From Sindora glabra (taxonomy: Eukaryota; Streptophyta; Magnoliopsida; Fabales; Fabaceae), in contig CM035235.1 in assembly GCA_020226215.1 (NCBI GenBank), forward strand, positions 2,369,151-2,433,150: a DNA stretch of 64,000 nt. The letters run 5' to 3'. The notes beneath the pieces were generated by a model that ran no database searches, had not been told where the DNA came from, and saw only the letters and a program-made list of their open reading frames with translations. The position numbers and the translations under genes were made by a program. Below, one piece after another: positions 23,262 through 36,100 of the stretch (position 1 is its first letter; the number at the start of each line of letters is the position of its first letter).

Positions 23262-25100
23262 AAGCTTGTCATGGTCAAAAAGCCGGTAAAAGGGGATATA
23301 GTGTTTAACTGGTTAAAATGGGAAAGGAGAAGGACAAGTGAAAAAATGCCAATGGGAATGAATGAACGAGTAGCAAGTAACTTAAAACAAGGGTATTAGG
23401 GTTTAAACTTAGGAGAAATATATAATGTATCACCGTATTAGTGATCATTATACCATCAAATTATGGAATAATATGTCCTCATACAATATATGATCAAATT
23501 TAATTATGTATTGATATACTACCGTATTAATAATATAATATAAATTCTCCTTTTAATTTATATTACTATTTTATCTTACTTTGTAGAAACAAAATAAATC
23601 AAGAAAATAAGACTATGATGTTTTTTATTTGAAAAAAAATATAAAAAGATTGTTGTAGCTTGGACTAATTTGATATTAATCCTTTTAACTTTAAAATTTT
23701 GAAATTAAACTTTTCGACTAAATAAAATATTTAAATTAACTCGTCTTGTTCATCATATTATATAATTTGTTAATTTTTTAAATAAAAATTACAATATCAT
23801 TAAATATTTGTTTTTTACGTTTTTTATATAATTAATAAAAACTCTCACTCCTAAGTTGGGTCCCAATAAGTGTGAACGTGAAGCTGATGGAAGGGAAAAG
23901 CCTCTCAACTCCACCCCTCATAAATTAAAAACTGAAAGAAATAGAGAAAAGAGGGTTCCTAGTGCAGCTGGGTCCTAGAACTGCAGCAGTTCGATATTGC
24001 TGGGCATGTGCTGTTGAATTTTCAAAGAATTTAATGTGTCACTTTCATTCTTCCCTACTTAATCAACATGTGTTTGACGGTGTTGAAATACTCTAAAAGA
24101 GGCCCCCCTTGAGACGAGATTCATGATACATCAACAACTAGTTACTAGAACGTCAACAGACTAAATTTTAAGCATTGTAAATTCGGAAAAGGATTTAAGT
24201 TCAATTTTTGAATATACTTAAAAAATTTAATATTTATTACTTCTGCTTCAAACAAAAATTATTTTTACTCCTAATTAAATTAAAGATATCCCAAAAGATT
24301 CATGATATCACTAGCGAAGGCGTTGCACTTTAGATTGATAGCCTATTATCATGGCATCCATTTTCCATTATGCATTTGTGTAGGGTGGTGGGTTCCCATG
24401 AATGGCCATTTCTTCAAACCGTGTGGTTTGCTGCGTCCCAACCCAAGGGAAGTAGAATAATATTTCCGGATGATATTTTTCGTAAAAAAATTTTTTATAT
24501 ATAAATAAAAAATATCATGTGTATTAATAGTATTTAATTAAAAATAAAATTTAGAGATATGATAGAAGAGAACTAATTATTTCTTCGAAAAATGAAAAGT
24601 TATCTTTATTAATTTTTTTATATTTAATAATAAACATATAAATTATTTTCTATTATTTTAATATTTTATAATTATATTCTTATAAAATATATTTTATGAG
24701 CAGTATGTTATTATACTCAACTCAAATGTTAGGCCTACGAGTTGAATTGAGCCGAAGAAATGAATCGGTGAATTTATTTGAAAAAAAAAATTGCGAACTA
24801 AAAATCATAAAATTAATATCGATGAGATTGAGCTCTTTTAAGTTTGGTCGAGTTACACTTAATACTTCTTATTTTAAAAAATAAGTATTCATTTTCTCAA
24901 GCATTTCTATCTTTATAAAATATAATGATATTATATTTTTAAATTATAATTCTTTCTTTAATATTGTCCTTTATAATTGAAAAATCATTTTTCTATAATG
25001 TTTATATACAAATATACTATTTATTTAAAGAATAAAAATGCAATCTCCTTTTTATTTATAACTATGATATAATATTTGTACATAATAATGTAGGGAAATA
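23262..25100. other. Intergenic DNA, no gene seen
   Basis: Mixed AT-rich sequence with moderately GC-rich patches at 23,860-24,120 and 24,330-24,460, where I find no extended protein-like frame. The 62-codon ORF at 24,696 comes from a 'cgagttgaattgagc'-type repeat wording and is not gene-like. Confidence 0.4.
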
Positions 25101-25106
25101 AGTAAT

Positions 25107-25185
25107 GAAGGGTGGCACAAGCGGTTGAACTCCATTTCTGCTCTCCAACCCTAAGTTTGAGTTCTACTATCCCCATCTGTTATAT
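25107..25185 (+). mobile_element. Possible SINE (tRNA-derived) head
   Basis: GGGTGGCACAAGCGGTTGAA resembles a pol III A box (TRGCNNAGYGG), and AGTTTGAGTTCTAC about 45 bp later resembles a B box (GGTTCRANTCC). Order and spacing fit a tRNA-derived SINE. After 'ccccatctgt' the sequence runs into TATATATA, so the 3' tail is unclear. No target duplication was identified. This is a motif-level call only. Confidence 0.35.
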
Positions 25186-25404
25186 ATATATATAGATATA
25201 TATAATTCTAGCACATATAGTGACATATAGATAGTGAAATGATATTCTGACGAAAGAGAATTAATTTCTTTATTTAGTACCCACATTATTAATTAGTTAA
25301 TAATTCTAATGATTGGATTTATATGCTTATTTTGATAGGAAATGAATCAAACGATTTTTCATTGAATGACTATTCATCTATTGTATTTTAATGAAAATTG
25401 GAGG

Positions 25405-25555
25405 AGTTGGGCCCTCCTCGGAGGGCGAGGGCCTCCCTCGCTCTACTTTACCTCCGGGATACCCGTATATAACTCGTTTCGTGAGTTAGGACTTGTTGTT
25501 CGGTGATCCATCAACTCTAGTTGCAGTTCCCTCCGAGGATTCCCTGCGGGACAGT
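25405..25555. other. Isolated GC-rich block of unknown origin
   Basis: About 150 bp, clearly richer in GC than the flanks, with CCTCGGAGGGCGAGGGCCTCCCTCG at its left end and CTCCGAGGATTCCCTGCGGGAC at its right. No ORF or RNA fold is recognised. It lies between the possible SINE and a TA run at 25,557-25,571, and may be a fragment of an unidentified repeat. Confidence 0.4.
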
Positions 25556-26360
25556 TATATATATATATATAAGTCTTGAGGAGTTTCAAGCAATCAAAAT
25601 TTTCCAAACCAAAGAAAATATTTGAGAAGAAATTATAATTAAAAAGTTAATATCACGTTTTATAATAATGAAAGTATATCAAAAGGATGAACATAAATAA
25701 TTTTAAAAAGTGAGAAATATTAAATATAAGTAAGCTAAATTTTACGGGAGAGCTCAATATAATTTCCAAAAAAGAAAGCAAATCAAAGTGCCGGCTATTA
25801 GGTTGGATTATAAGAATAAAATTAAATAATAAACTTGTAGAGATTCCAATCGAAGAGTTAATCAAATAGTAAAATTTTAACAGAACTATGGAATGAATTT
25901 TTTTTCAATTTTGACTAATTTTTTTAAGATTAAATTTATATTAAATTAATTCCTATAATATTAATTTCATGTTACATTTTAATTCTTTCATATATTAGTT
26001 TAATAATTATATCTTATATATAGAAGAATTAAAATTTAACATCAAATTAATTTTATAAAAAATTAAATTAATACTAATTTTTAATATGAGATTAAATTGA
26101 TATAAATTCAATTTTTTAGAATTAAAATAAGATTTTAATGTTAAATTTTTTTACCCTTTCAAAATCTCACATCAGTCATCACTCATCACTCATCCATCCC
26201 TCAGCCGCTTTTATTTACATATCTTGAATCCTGCGCTCTTCTTTTTCAATCGTCAACATTATTAGAAAAATGAAGTGAAAACTGAAAGGAATCAGCGTGA
26301 AAGCTTTGTAGAAAGATTGTGCTTTTCGTATCTTTAATCCGCAATTAAGATATTAAAAAA

Positions 26361-26480
26361 TGCCGCCCACAAGCGAAGTGGCTAACACAACGCCGGCAGA
26401 CAAAGAAGCTTAGGGCCCCCAGCAGCCATAGATTTTATCCTTTGCCTCTCAGATGAATTTACTTAGATTCGGAATCTCGT
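26361..26480 (+). pseudogene. Possible broken first exon, weak
   Basis: An ATG at 26,361 opens MPPTSEVANTTPADKEA, followed at once by a stop. In the next frame the stretch GPPAAIDFILCLSDEF follows. This reminds me of the N-terminus of plant HD-domain (HDDC2/YfbR-like) proteins, which contain 'SSAIDFLxLCxRLK', but only about 15 residues are involved and no later exon is seen. I treat it as a low-confidence relic. Confidence 0.15.
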
Positions 26481-26499
26481 CAAAGTATATACTGCCACC

Positions 26500-28790
26500 A
26501 TTTGTATTGAAAAAAAATAGTCTTCACAAGAATATAATTACAAAATAATAAAAAATTAATTTATATATTTAATATTAAATATAACAAATAAAAGAGTTAT
26601 AGATATATATATTGTATTCATTTATTTATATATATATATAAAGAAATAATTTTTTTCTACAAAATATATCTTTTAAAAAATTAACAGTGCTTATTTGTTG
26701 TCTATGGATCCTCAACTTGGCGATGTGACACGTACGGTCCCCAAGTAATGATTAGTGATGAAAATCAGAAAATGTGGCCTGCGTTTTGTGAATGATTGAG
26801 TCTCCAACTCCAGATTAATATAATTTTTTTTTTTTAAAAAAAAGAGCAATATGCAAAGTTAATGATATAAAAAGAGGACTTTGCTTTGCTTGCTATATAT
26901 AATAACTTAATTTAAACTTCGGTAAACGTTGGTTTTGCAAAAAGGTTTTAGACATGTCGTCGTGGGGGAAGGTATGTTTTCTCCTTCTTTATTTTTATTA
27001 AAAGATAAAGGTCGCCAGGTGCAAGAAAAGGTTCAATTTATAAAACTTTTCGTACTCGTTAATTAGTAAGACATGATTCATAGGTATAGATTTAGGAATT
27101 GTTTTATGATTGTGAGGTACTATTATTATTTCACATGATATCATAGAGTCTAATTAGACCTAATCGAAAGTAAATTGCACCATATAGAGCTTATGGGCAG
27201 AATATTAATGTTTCAAGTTGAAAGGATTAAAGTGTTATGTAATGTGAGTATAATATAATAAAAATGAACAAATTAATCCCGTTGATTTTATTGAACAAAT
27301 AAATTACACTTATTTCTATTGAAATTTAATATAATTATATTCCTTTTCTATTTTCGTAAATATACTTATATACACCAATGTTACTTTTCATGTACACTCA
27401 TTTTCCTTCCCTTTTATTCTAATCAATAAACTTACTTCCTTTATTTTTGAACAATAAAGAAGATGGGTGTATATTTATAGAAATAAAAGAAGTATAAGTA
27501 TAATTAAATTAAATTTCAAGAATATGAATATAATTTATCTTTATTAAAATTTAACCTGAAACTCTTTTTTTTTTTTTTAAATTATACACTTATATCTTTA
27601 AAATGTTCTCACTGTTATAAAATATAATATTATTAACTTCCAAATTGCAGCCCCAATTTTTCATTGCAGCACACAAGATTAGAATTACAATAGAGTAGTT
27701 TATTCACTCTCATTACCCTTGGACCCAGCTTTCCATACCAAAATTCGAAATTAAAAGATCTAGTCTTAATCAATTGAAATGTTTTCTAAAGTTACTTTCC
27801 TCTCTTAAACTAGAGCAATTGTTTTCGGGACATGTGCTTGTAAATCTAATGACCCAAAAAAAAGGTAAATAAAAATTGCAACAATGCTATATTTATTTAA
27901 AATAAAGTTTTAAATTAAATTTCGAATATAAATCAAGAACTATGATTAAATATGTAATAATAAGATAATTTTATAAAAGTTAATTTTCAATCTCATTTTC
28001 CAACTTAATAGTATTTTTGTAAAAATTAAACTTGTGATTCATCAAAATGCTAATAATGACTTGAGACTTTGGGCCTCTTGGGAGTGTGGAAGTGGGATTT
28101 TGCAGCCAAATTCAAGGTAACTTCAAACTGCATGCCTGTCTATCTTCTATTCTTCTTATGACTTCTGTGATTATTGCGTGCAATGCTAATTATGTTTGAA
28201 CTTTGTCTGCCGTCTTTAGTTTAGCCCAAATGAGACTAAATGGGGTTCACCACGAAAAGACTTTGGTTTTGACTCTGATATATTTGCGGGTTACGCTGGA
28301 TTAAAAAATTTTATGATTTTTTTTTATAAATTTCAAAAGGACGAAATTGAGGGGGAAAAAACTTCACGTGGATGAAATTGAAAAAAAGTGAATTTTGTAG
28401 AGATGAAGAAAGACTTTTACCCAAAATATAAAATACTTTGTTGGGTTGATATTTTGTTATACCTGCATTTGTTTTGATCGTATAATCAAATAGAAGAGAA
28501 TGTTTAAATCTTAGTATTATTGCATGAAATTTTGCACGAAAAAATGAAATAATCTTTCAATCTAGTAATCCTACATGCTTTAGGCTCCTTTATTTAGACA
28601 GATATTGCGTATAGTAATTATAAGAAAATTTACAGTTTCGTCATTTAAAATTACATTAAAAAAATTACAAATTTCTCATTTATATATAAAAATTATAAAC
28701 CTTGATACAAAAAATTCATACAAAACTTATAAGAGTATGCGTAGAATCAAATTTTTTTGAGCATACAACAAAGTATTATAAACTCTAGAG
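26500..28790. other. AT-rich intergenic DNA, no gene seen
   Basis: No frame with protein character, no clear terminal repeats and no structured RNA. Small GC-richer islands at 26,690-26,820 and 28,050-28,280 stay unexplained. Confidence 0.4.
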
Positions 28791-28798
28791 TATATTAA

Positions 28799-29569
28799 GC
28801 CCTTATTTAGTAATTACCTGATAACTGTAATAATTAGTTAATTTAATTAACTGTTAGTTGATAACTGTAATAATTAGTTAATTTGATTAACTATTAACTA
28901 ATAAATGATTATATTAATTAATTTAATCAACTGATTATATTAGTTGTTTAAATAAAAATATTTAATAAAATTAGTTATTTATGATTAATTATTTGTACGT
29001 AAAATGATAAATAAAGATATAAATATATTTTATGAGTTATTTGAGTGTTCTTTTATTTTAATATTTTAAATTTTATATATTATTCAATAAATTATTATAT
29101 ATTAATTTTTTTTTAAAATTAAATTAATATAATTTTTATAATCATTAATTTTTTAAAAATCAATAATTATAGTTATTTAATTTTTATGTAAAAATAATAT
29201 TATAATTTTTTATAAAAATAATAAAGTTAGAAATATAAAAATTAATATAATATTATAAATTATTATATATTAAATATTTTTTAAAATAAATTAATATAAT
29301 TTTTATAATTATTAATTTTTTTAAAAAAAGTAAATTCAAAAAACATACCTTAAGATCGGAATGGTGCTGTAGGCAGATGGAGAATCAGAAATTACGCTCC
29401 CTACAGGGATAGATATAGGAAACAAATAAAATGCCAAATAGAAATGTTAGCAACCTCAACGTTTTCATTTTGACTGTTTAAAGGAGAATTAGTTATTTTG
29501 AACAGTTATTAACCAAATATCAAATATAACTTATTAATAAATTAATCAGTTCAAATCTAGTCAAATAGC
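28799..29569. mobile_element. Possible Tourist-like (PIF/Harbinger) MITE
   Basis: TAA stands directly outside both ends (28,796-28,798 and 29,570-29,572). The left tip GCCCTTATTTAGTAATT and the inverted right tip GCTATTTGACTAGATTT are partly alike. Inside, the left part repeats GATAACTGTAATAATTAGTTAATTT twice and the rest is AT-rich. A GC-richer piece at 29,345-29,470 looks foreign to the element. Terminal similarity is imperfect, so this is tentative. Confidence 0.4.
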
Positions 29570-29599
29570 TAAAAATCATTTAAAAAGTTAAATACATCA

Positions 29600-31380
29600 C
29601 CCGTGTCCGAATTAAGTAAAAATTGATGACTTTGGGATGTGGATTTCCATTTCTGCGCTTTTTGACTTGTCCGAGTCATTTTCATGGCTTTGAGATTGAG
29701 CGTCACAAAATTTTCTTGTCGGTATAATAATGTATTAATATATTATTATATTTAATTATTAATATATTATTATATAATATATTAAATTTAATTTTTTAAA
29801 AATAATAAATTTAATATATGATTAAATTTAATAATATTTTGATATATTATTATATTAATAATATATCATTATATTAATGATATATTAAAGTAACTTCCAA
29901 AATTTTATCGCCAACAATCCATGCGGCATGCGCCATAGTTGCAATAGAACCGTCGCAATATGCTTAGCGCCACATAAATAAAACCATGATAGAGCCATTG
30001 CCTATCCCAAAATGGGAAATGACCAAGAAACTATTGTTTTGCCCCATCACATGCTGCTTATCTTCCATGTGAAATGTCTCGGTTGGTTGATGTTGAATGA
30101 TTTTGATATCTTGCACAATAAATTGTCAGCAGATGATTTTTCACATGTGATTAGGGAATCTGAAAGGAAATTAAAGCTAGAACATTACCAAAGAAAATAA
30201 GCTAATTTTTTTTAATAAATTCATGGGACCTAAACTAAAAAAAAAAGAAGAAGAAGAAGAAAAAACTACTAAAAAAATAAAAAAAAAATCTGAACAGACA
30301 AATTCTCATCACCTCAGCAAGAAGTAATATCTTTAATTCTATAGGAGGTCGAGCAAATTAGTTAGTAACATAATTTTATTGAACTTTTAAATTAAATAGT
30401 CACCCTACACATCTATTTTCCTCATAATAGATATAATTTATTTGCACATTTTAATTCTTTCTTAATAGAATTCTCACGGTATTTAGAAGGGTAATCTTTC
30501 CTTATGTTTTCTTTTAATCGAACATAAGTATATTCAACCTTGATAGATAATGAGATTATTTTGTTATAATGATGACAATTTAAAAAAAAAATGCTAAAAT
30601 TACAAAGAAAATTCAACTTGAGAGGGGAACTTGCCTACCCTTGGCCCCCTTTGTGACTTTGTGTCCCTCAATGTGCGGAGTTCATTCTCTTCGATAGATC
30701 GGAATCTCGTAAGCCATTTTACAGGTCATTTGCAGTATCTGAATGACTTTGTTCCAAACATTGGTGATTGGTACATCACTCCAGTATAGGTATGGTGCAA
30801 GTGGTTATCATCATCAATGTTTTCACCTCCCTCTTACCTCATTTTATTTGTAGAAAATATTCTCAATCCCATCTTAGTACTGAAATTTTAGCACTATTTT
30901 TACTTATAATTTAATAAATAAATTATTTTAATATTATAATTGAGTAATCATTAAAATTTAAGAAGCATTCATTTACTTTTTAAAATATAAGTAAAAATTA
31001 TATTAAAATTTTTAGAACTACAATAGAATTAAAAATATTTTCTCTATACAGTATGATGGCATTTTTTGTCAGAAAAATTACTACTAATAAAAAAATTTTA
31101 ATGAAAAGCAGACTGGTAATAAATTTAATCTTATTGTTAGATTCTTTGATTCACTTTTGAATCACAAATTTTACTTATTGAAAATCATCATAATAAAGAA
31201 GAGTAAAAGAAAATTTCTATCTTATACTAATTCATTTGTCTCTGTTAATCAAAATATAACTATTCCATCATGAAAATTAATATCTCACATGTTATAATTT
31301 TTTTATAAAATTAATTTAAATCTCTAACAAAATGAATAACATACTTGAGGTAGGTACATTATACAAAATTTGATATTTTA
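29600..31380. other. Intergenic DNA, no gene seen
   Basis: It contains a run of TAATATATTAT-type inverted words at 29,730-29,890, a short GAA run at 30,247-30,260 and otherwise ordinary AT-rich DNA. The ORF at 30,012-30,200 shows no recognisable domain. Confidence 0.4.
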
Positions 31381-32044
31381 AATTGTGTATAAGTTTTTTT
31401 TTTAATAAATTCATATTAGTTCTTGAAGTAGCAATTGATTTTTTTAATCTGACTCTCTAAAAAAATAACTCATTAATTAAAAATAAATCTTTAATTTGTA
31501 AATTATAGTAATCCATTATTTAATTTTTGTTATGAAAATAAATTTTTTTAGACAAAGATTATATGTGACATAACAAAAATTAAATAATGGATTACTATAA
31601 TTTATAAATTAAAGATTTATTTTTATAGTGTAGATTATATTTTAATTTCATAATTAGCTAAAAAAATTTACAGATATATACATGACATTAGGATAAAATA
31701 TTATTTTAAAAATTTAATTTTACCATTTAAATATTCCTACAAATTATTTTATATTATAGTAAGTCAGAATTTTTTATTCATTGAGATTTTATTTATTTCA
31801 ATAATTTTTTCATAACTATTAATTTTAATTGTCTTATGAATTCTATTTTGTCCGAGGAGGGGGATGATTATGAAGGTATCTCGCATTGTCATGGATGTAT
31901 TTCTTAAGAATATACAATCTATATGTAATTAATTCTTTATCAAAAAAATTGTTTCAAATAATGGATTAACATAATTTACTAATTAAATATTTATTTTCAT
32001 GGCACAAATTATATTCTAATTTCATGTTTAGTGAAATATTTTTA

Positions 32045-32047
<3 letters not shown>

Positions 32048-32091
<44 letters not shown>
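32048..32091. repeat. (AT)n microsatellite
   Basis: An uninterrupted TA run of about 44 bp, inside the diverged duplicate at 31.96-32.23 kb. Confidence 0.95.
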
Positions 32092-32093
<2 letters not shown>

Positions 32094-32496
32094 ATAAAAT
32101 ATTTTTAAAAAATATAATTTTACAATTTAAATCTTCCAATAATTAATTTTACAAAACAATAAATCAAAATTTATATTCATTTATACTTTAACTACTCCAA
32201 TGATTCTTTGATAATTATCAATTTTATTATATTATGTATATTATACCATCTTATGAGAATTAATTGAATTATTAATTATTATTTAAAATAATGAATAATT
32301 AATATCAAAGAAAAATTTAAAATGTCAATAATTAAATTAAGTCAAGATCAAATATAAAATAAAAATAGGACAACAAATTAAAAATAAATAAATATTTTTA
32401 TAAAACTAAATCCAAAAAATAAAAAAATTATAAATTAACTAAAATTAAAAAAATTAAAATCATAATTTTTTAATTTTAATTAAAAAATTTAGTCTG

Positions 32497-32640
32497 GTCA
32501 TGGGTTGGGAGGTGACGTGACTGGCGCATCACGGCCTCCCCCACCCCATGACTGCAGAATTTTTTTGAAAAAAAAATAAATTAAGGATTTTGGGAAATAC
32601 TTTTAGCTGCGCAGGATTTGGGGAATTTATTTTTTCAAAC
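32497..32640. mobile_element. Solo end of a Mutator-like element related to the 47-kb MULE
   Basis: Positions 32,574-32,640 (AATTAAGGATTTTGGGAAAT, then GCTGCGCAGGATTTGGGGAATT, then TTTTTTCAAAC) match the inverse of the left terminus of the PMD-MULE (46,965-47,020) and the ends of the element at 21.4-23.3 kb. Just inside, 32,497-32,552 is an imperfect GC-rich hairpin (GTCATGGGTTGGGAGG ... CCTCCCCCACCCCATGAC). The other end of this element was not found, so it is probably a truncated copy. Confidence 0.6.
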
Positions 32641-33147
32641 GCAATGTACTAGTCCTTTTGCCTATTTTAAATTATGTATAAGTTTTTTTTTTAATAAATT
32701 CATATTAGTTCTTGAAGCAGCAATTGATTTTCTTAATCTGACTCTCTAAAAAAATAACTCATTAATTATACCACATTTATTACATTTTTTTGTTTACATT
32801 ACAAAGTTTATGTATATGTAGATAATATTCTTCAACAAAAAGACATCGAACATAAACTTTGTAGACATCATCTTATTGAAACAAGAAGTACAAGTGGCTA
32901 GTGATTTGATTCACTCCAATAATAACACATTCCTGCTTATGTAGAATCTATAAAAAGATAGAAGGGCAGCCAAAAACTTTACCCTAGATTAAAGTTAAAA
33001 ATTCCACTTAGTCACATCCATGATTTAAAATGACCATATTTACATCACCTATTTTCTTCCTCTAGAGTGCCCCATCATAGTTCCAAAAAAGAAAGAAGAA
33101 AGCAAATTAACTAGCTGGCTAGGAGTAGTAGCTACATTGAGCTTATC

Positions 33148-36100
33148 CTAAAACATCGGACCAAAGGTGGAATCATGTTGTGGCTCCGCAACAAGATTTG
33201 CTGCAGCGACTAAGTTGTCAAAAAAATTGACCCAACTTTCTTCTTCCTCATCTTCTTCCTCTCCAACTATTTGACTCCACTCAACCGTTGGAGGATTCTT
33301 TTCGATTTCTCCGTTCCTAGCAAATCTTCCTCTGATACGTGGCCTGCTATCTGCCAATGTCTTCCTGCAAGCATACTGAGGAAAATTTCAAGTCAAGAAA
33401 CACTTCAATCGATACATAATGTGTTCGTTGAAGTGATCAAGAACATTGTTTTAAAGACATTATAAGTATTAAAAATGATATTTAAAATTATTTGTATTTA
33501 TTAAATTAAATTTTATTAATTTATTTTATTATTTTATAATTAATAATATTTTTAATTTATATTTAAAATTTAATTTCAAATTTTATTATTGCGGTACATA
33601 ACATTGCTGAAATTACTTTATGGCATGTGCCGCATCCGCGTGCATACAAAAGATTGCAGCATCCATTTCAACGATGTGGACATCTATATAACTAAGAACA
33701 CGAATTTGGATCCCATCAGACTATTCCCGAAAATTAAAAGTGTAAATTTAGGAAATACAGATAAAAATATCTTTTTGTACTAAAACAACGAATCTCAGTA
33801 TAAAAAAGGATACAAATTAGGTAATAATTTTCCTAATTATGTGAGTTTCTCACATGTCACATTATCATATTTAGTCAAATTCATCTATCTTTATTTAGAA
33901 AATGAACTATAAATTTAGATAAAGAACTTAATGGATTCCATGAAAAAGGGGGACTAAAATGACAATTATTTTGAAAGATAGACACCAAAAATGTAATTAA
34001 TCAGCTGATACATATATAATTTTGAGTTTGAAAAAATAAGATTATGAATTTAAACCTAAATTATGATAGGAGAAGATTTCAAATATAATACTATTTATTG
34101 TGCCATTAAAAATGCTCGCAAAGCGATCCGAGTACACATTTTTACTGTGACACATTTGGTGGTGGACCATTACAAGCACAGTAAACTACGTTGGACACCA
34201 ACAAAAAGGATGCTTATTCAATTCGGAACATCTAAGATTTTGACACTAATGGGGTTCCTAATAAATAGCAATCTTAAAAGAACAAGACGAAGGTAAATTC
34301 TTTCAAAATCTTGACATTTTTAAATTATTTAAATTAAAATTATTTAAATATATTTATTTAAAAATAAAAAATTATAATTGAATGATTTTAATTTAATAAT
34401 TTAAATTTTTTAAAATAGCATAGCAAGCACCGAAAACAAATCTTCCCGAAGAATTCCATACACCCCACAGCAGCAATAAATTAAAAGAATAAAATTTTAT
34501 TTTAATTCTTGAAACATTCGATTTATACTAATTTTATTTTCAGAATAAATTTTTTATTAATTTAATTTTTAAAATTTTAATCTCTCATAGAAATTAAATA
34601 AACATAAATTTTAATTCTTATAGAAACTAAAATTTTATTTGAAATTTAAACTTTAAATACTATATTGATACAAATTTATTTCAGTGATGAAATTAATATA
34701 AACTAAATATTTTAAAGATTAAAACAGGGTTCAGTCTAAATTAAATCTAAGGAATCAAAACTGAGTGCAAACTTTGTCTTTTGTGTGTCAACGGCGCACT
34801 ATTGTGTAAAGATTACGGGGAGCAAACTCCGCCTCTCCAGTTACAGTGGGTCTGCAACTTATAATTTTAACGATGATTTGTCAAAATGGTTATCTTTTAA
34901 CTGCATACTTGAACTTTAATTTTTTTTTTAAAAAAAAATAACTTCAACGTTGGTTATGATTTTAATGAGACTTCATGAAGCAAATTTCAAATGGGTTTCT
35001 CACGGGACTTTTCTAGTCTCGGAGAAGTTATGGGACCCAAATATAAATCAATGCCAAATGTCACATTTTTGTGATTTTTTGTATGTCTTAAAAATTAAAA
35101 AATTAAAATTTTAATATGTATAAATTTCACAAAATTGATAGATAAACATTAAAATTACCGATTATCTTTATTTATTGAATGAGAGTAAGCGCAGTTAAGA
35201 ATTTCTCCCAACCTAGTATAGGTTCCATTGAATTTGGAAAAAAAATTAGGTTGATTTGAGTTATATGCTCTCAGCAGGACTAATTCGTCCATCCTTGGTG
35301 GGTCGGTAGCTCTTTTCAACAAATCCATGAGTTCTCATATTTTTCCTCGAATCTTTACTATGATAATAATTCCATCGGAGACATAATTTAGCGTTCAAGA
35401 TGCATAATCAGTGGTGTGTGAGTCAGTTTAAAAAAAAAATTAAGAGGAACACTGGAAATAAAGCTTGAAGAAGACAAAGAGAAGTAAACCTTAATTTTCT
35501 TGTTGAAGTTCCTCTGATTCCTCTTTATTTTATATCTCTCGATTCTCACCTTCTTCTCCTCCGGGCTATAACGGCTGGCTCTGTTCATTCCTTCTATAAT
35601 CAGACTGCTTTCACTTAATGGACTGTCGGATTGCCGACTATGTTGCATTGTATTGATCCTCTGCACCAAATATTTAAGACATAAACAAAAATTACTAATT
35701 AAGTAAATATCAATTCATGAAAAGTGAATAATTTCAAAAAGAAAAACAACTAATTTACACTTCCGTTATCCTAAAGTTAGTAAAATTAAAATAAACATGA
35801 GAAAATGCAACGTCACAATACGAAATTGCAAAAAGTTATAATGGCCGCACAAACAGAAAAAAAAAATCATGCTTTTTAAATTAATGGAGTACGTGAAATT
35901 ATATATATAATTAAAAAACAAAAAACACAAATAAATTTTTTAAAATATGATTTAACGTCACATCAATTCCTTGAGGTTTTAAAACTTATAAATAATTGCT
36001 CAAAATTTACAGAAAAGTTAAAATATTGAAAATTTAATCTTAATTAAAAATAGAAAAATGTAAAAATCAGCCGCTTGTGACTTTTCTAACTTTTTTTTTG

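Larger units (their letters stand above)
31380..32768. repeat. Nested duplications with a near-perfect hairpin
   Basis: A ~100-bp sequence at 31,381-31,480 ('ttaataaattcatattagttcttgaag ... ctctctaaaaaaataactcattaatta') is repeated almost exactly at 32,670-32,768 in the same orientation. Directly after the first copy, 31,479-31,534 and its inverse at 31,571-31,627 form a ~56-bp stem around a ~36-bp loop. A ~370-bp segment beginning at 31,594 ('ggattactataatttataaatt') is then repeated, more diverged, from about 31,963 ('ggattaacataatttactaatt'). An (AT)n run lies at 32,048-32,091. The arrangement suggests a composite of repeat insertions; no coding sequence is present. Confidence 0.65.

Noticed and set aside
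24696..24884. 62-codon plus-strand ORF
   Set aside because: It arises from 'gagttgaattgagc' repeat wording and not from a gene.
34063..34296. 77-codon ORF in the CCT intron
   Set aside because: Intronic, no recognisable domain.
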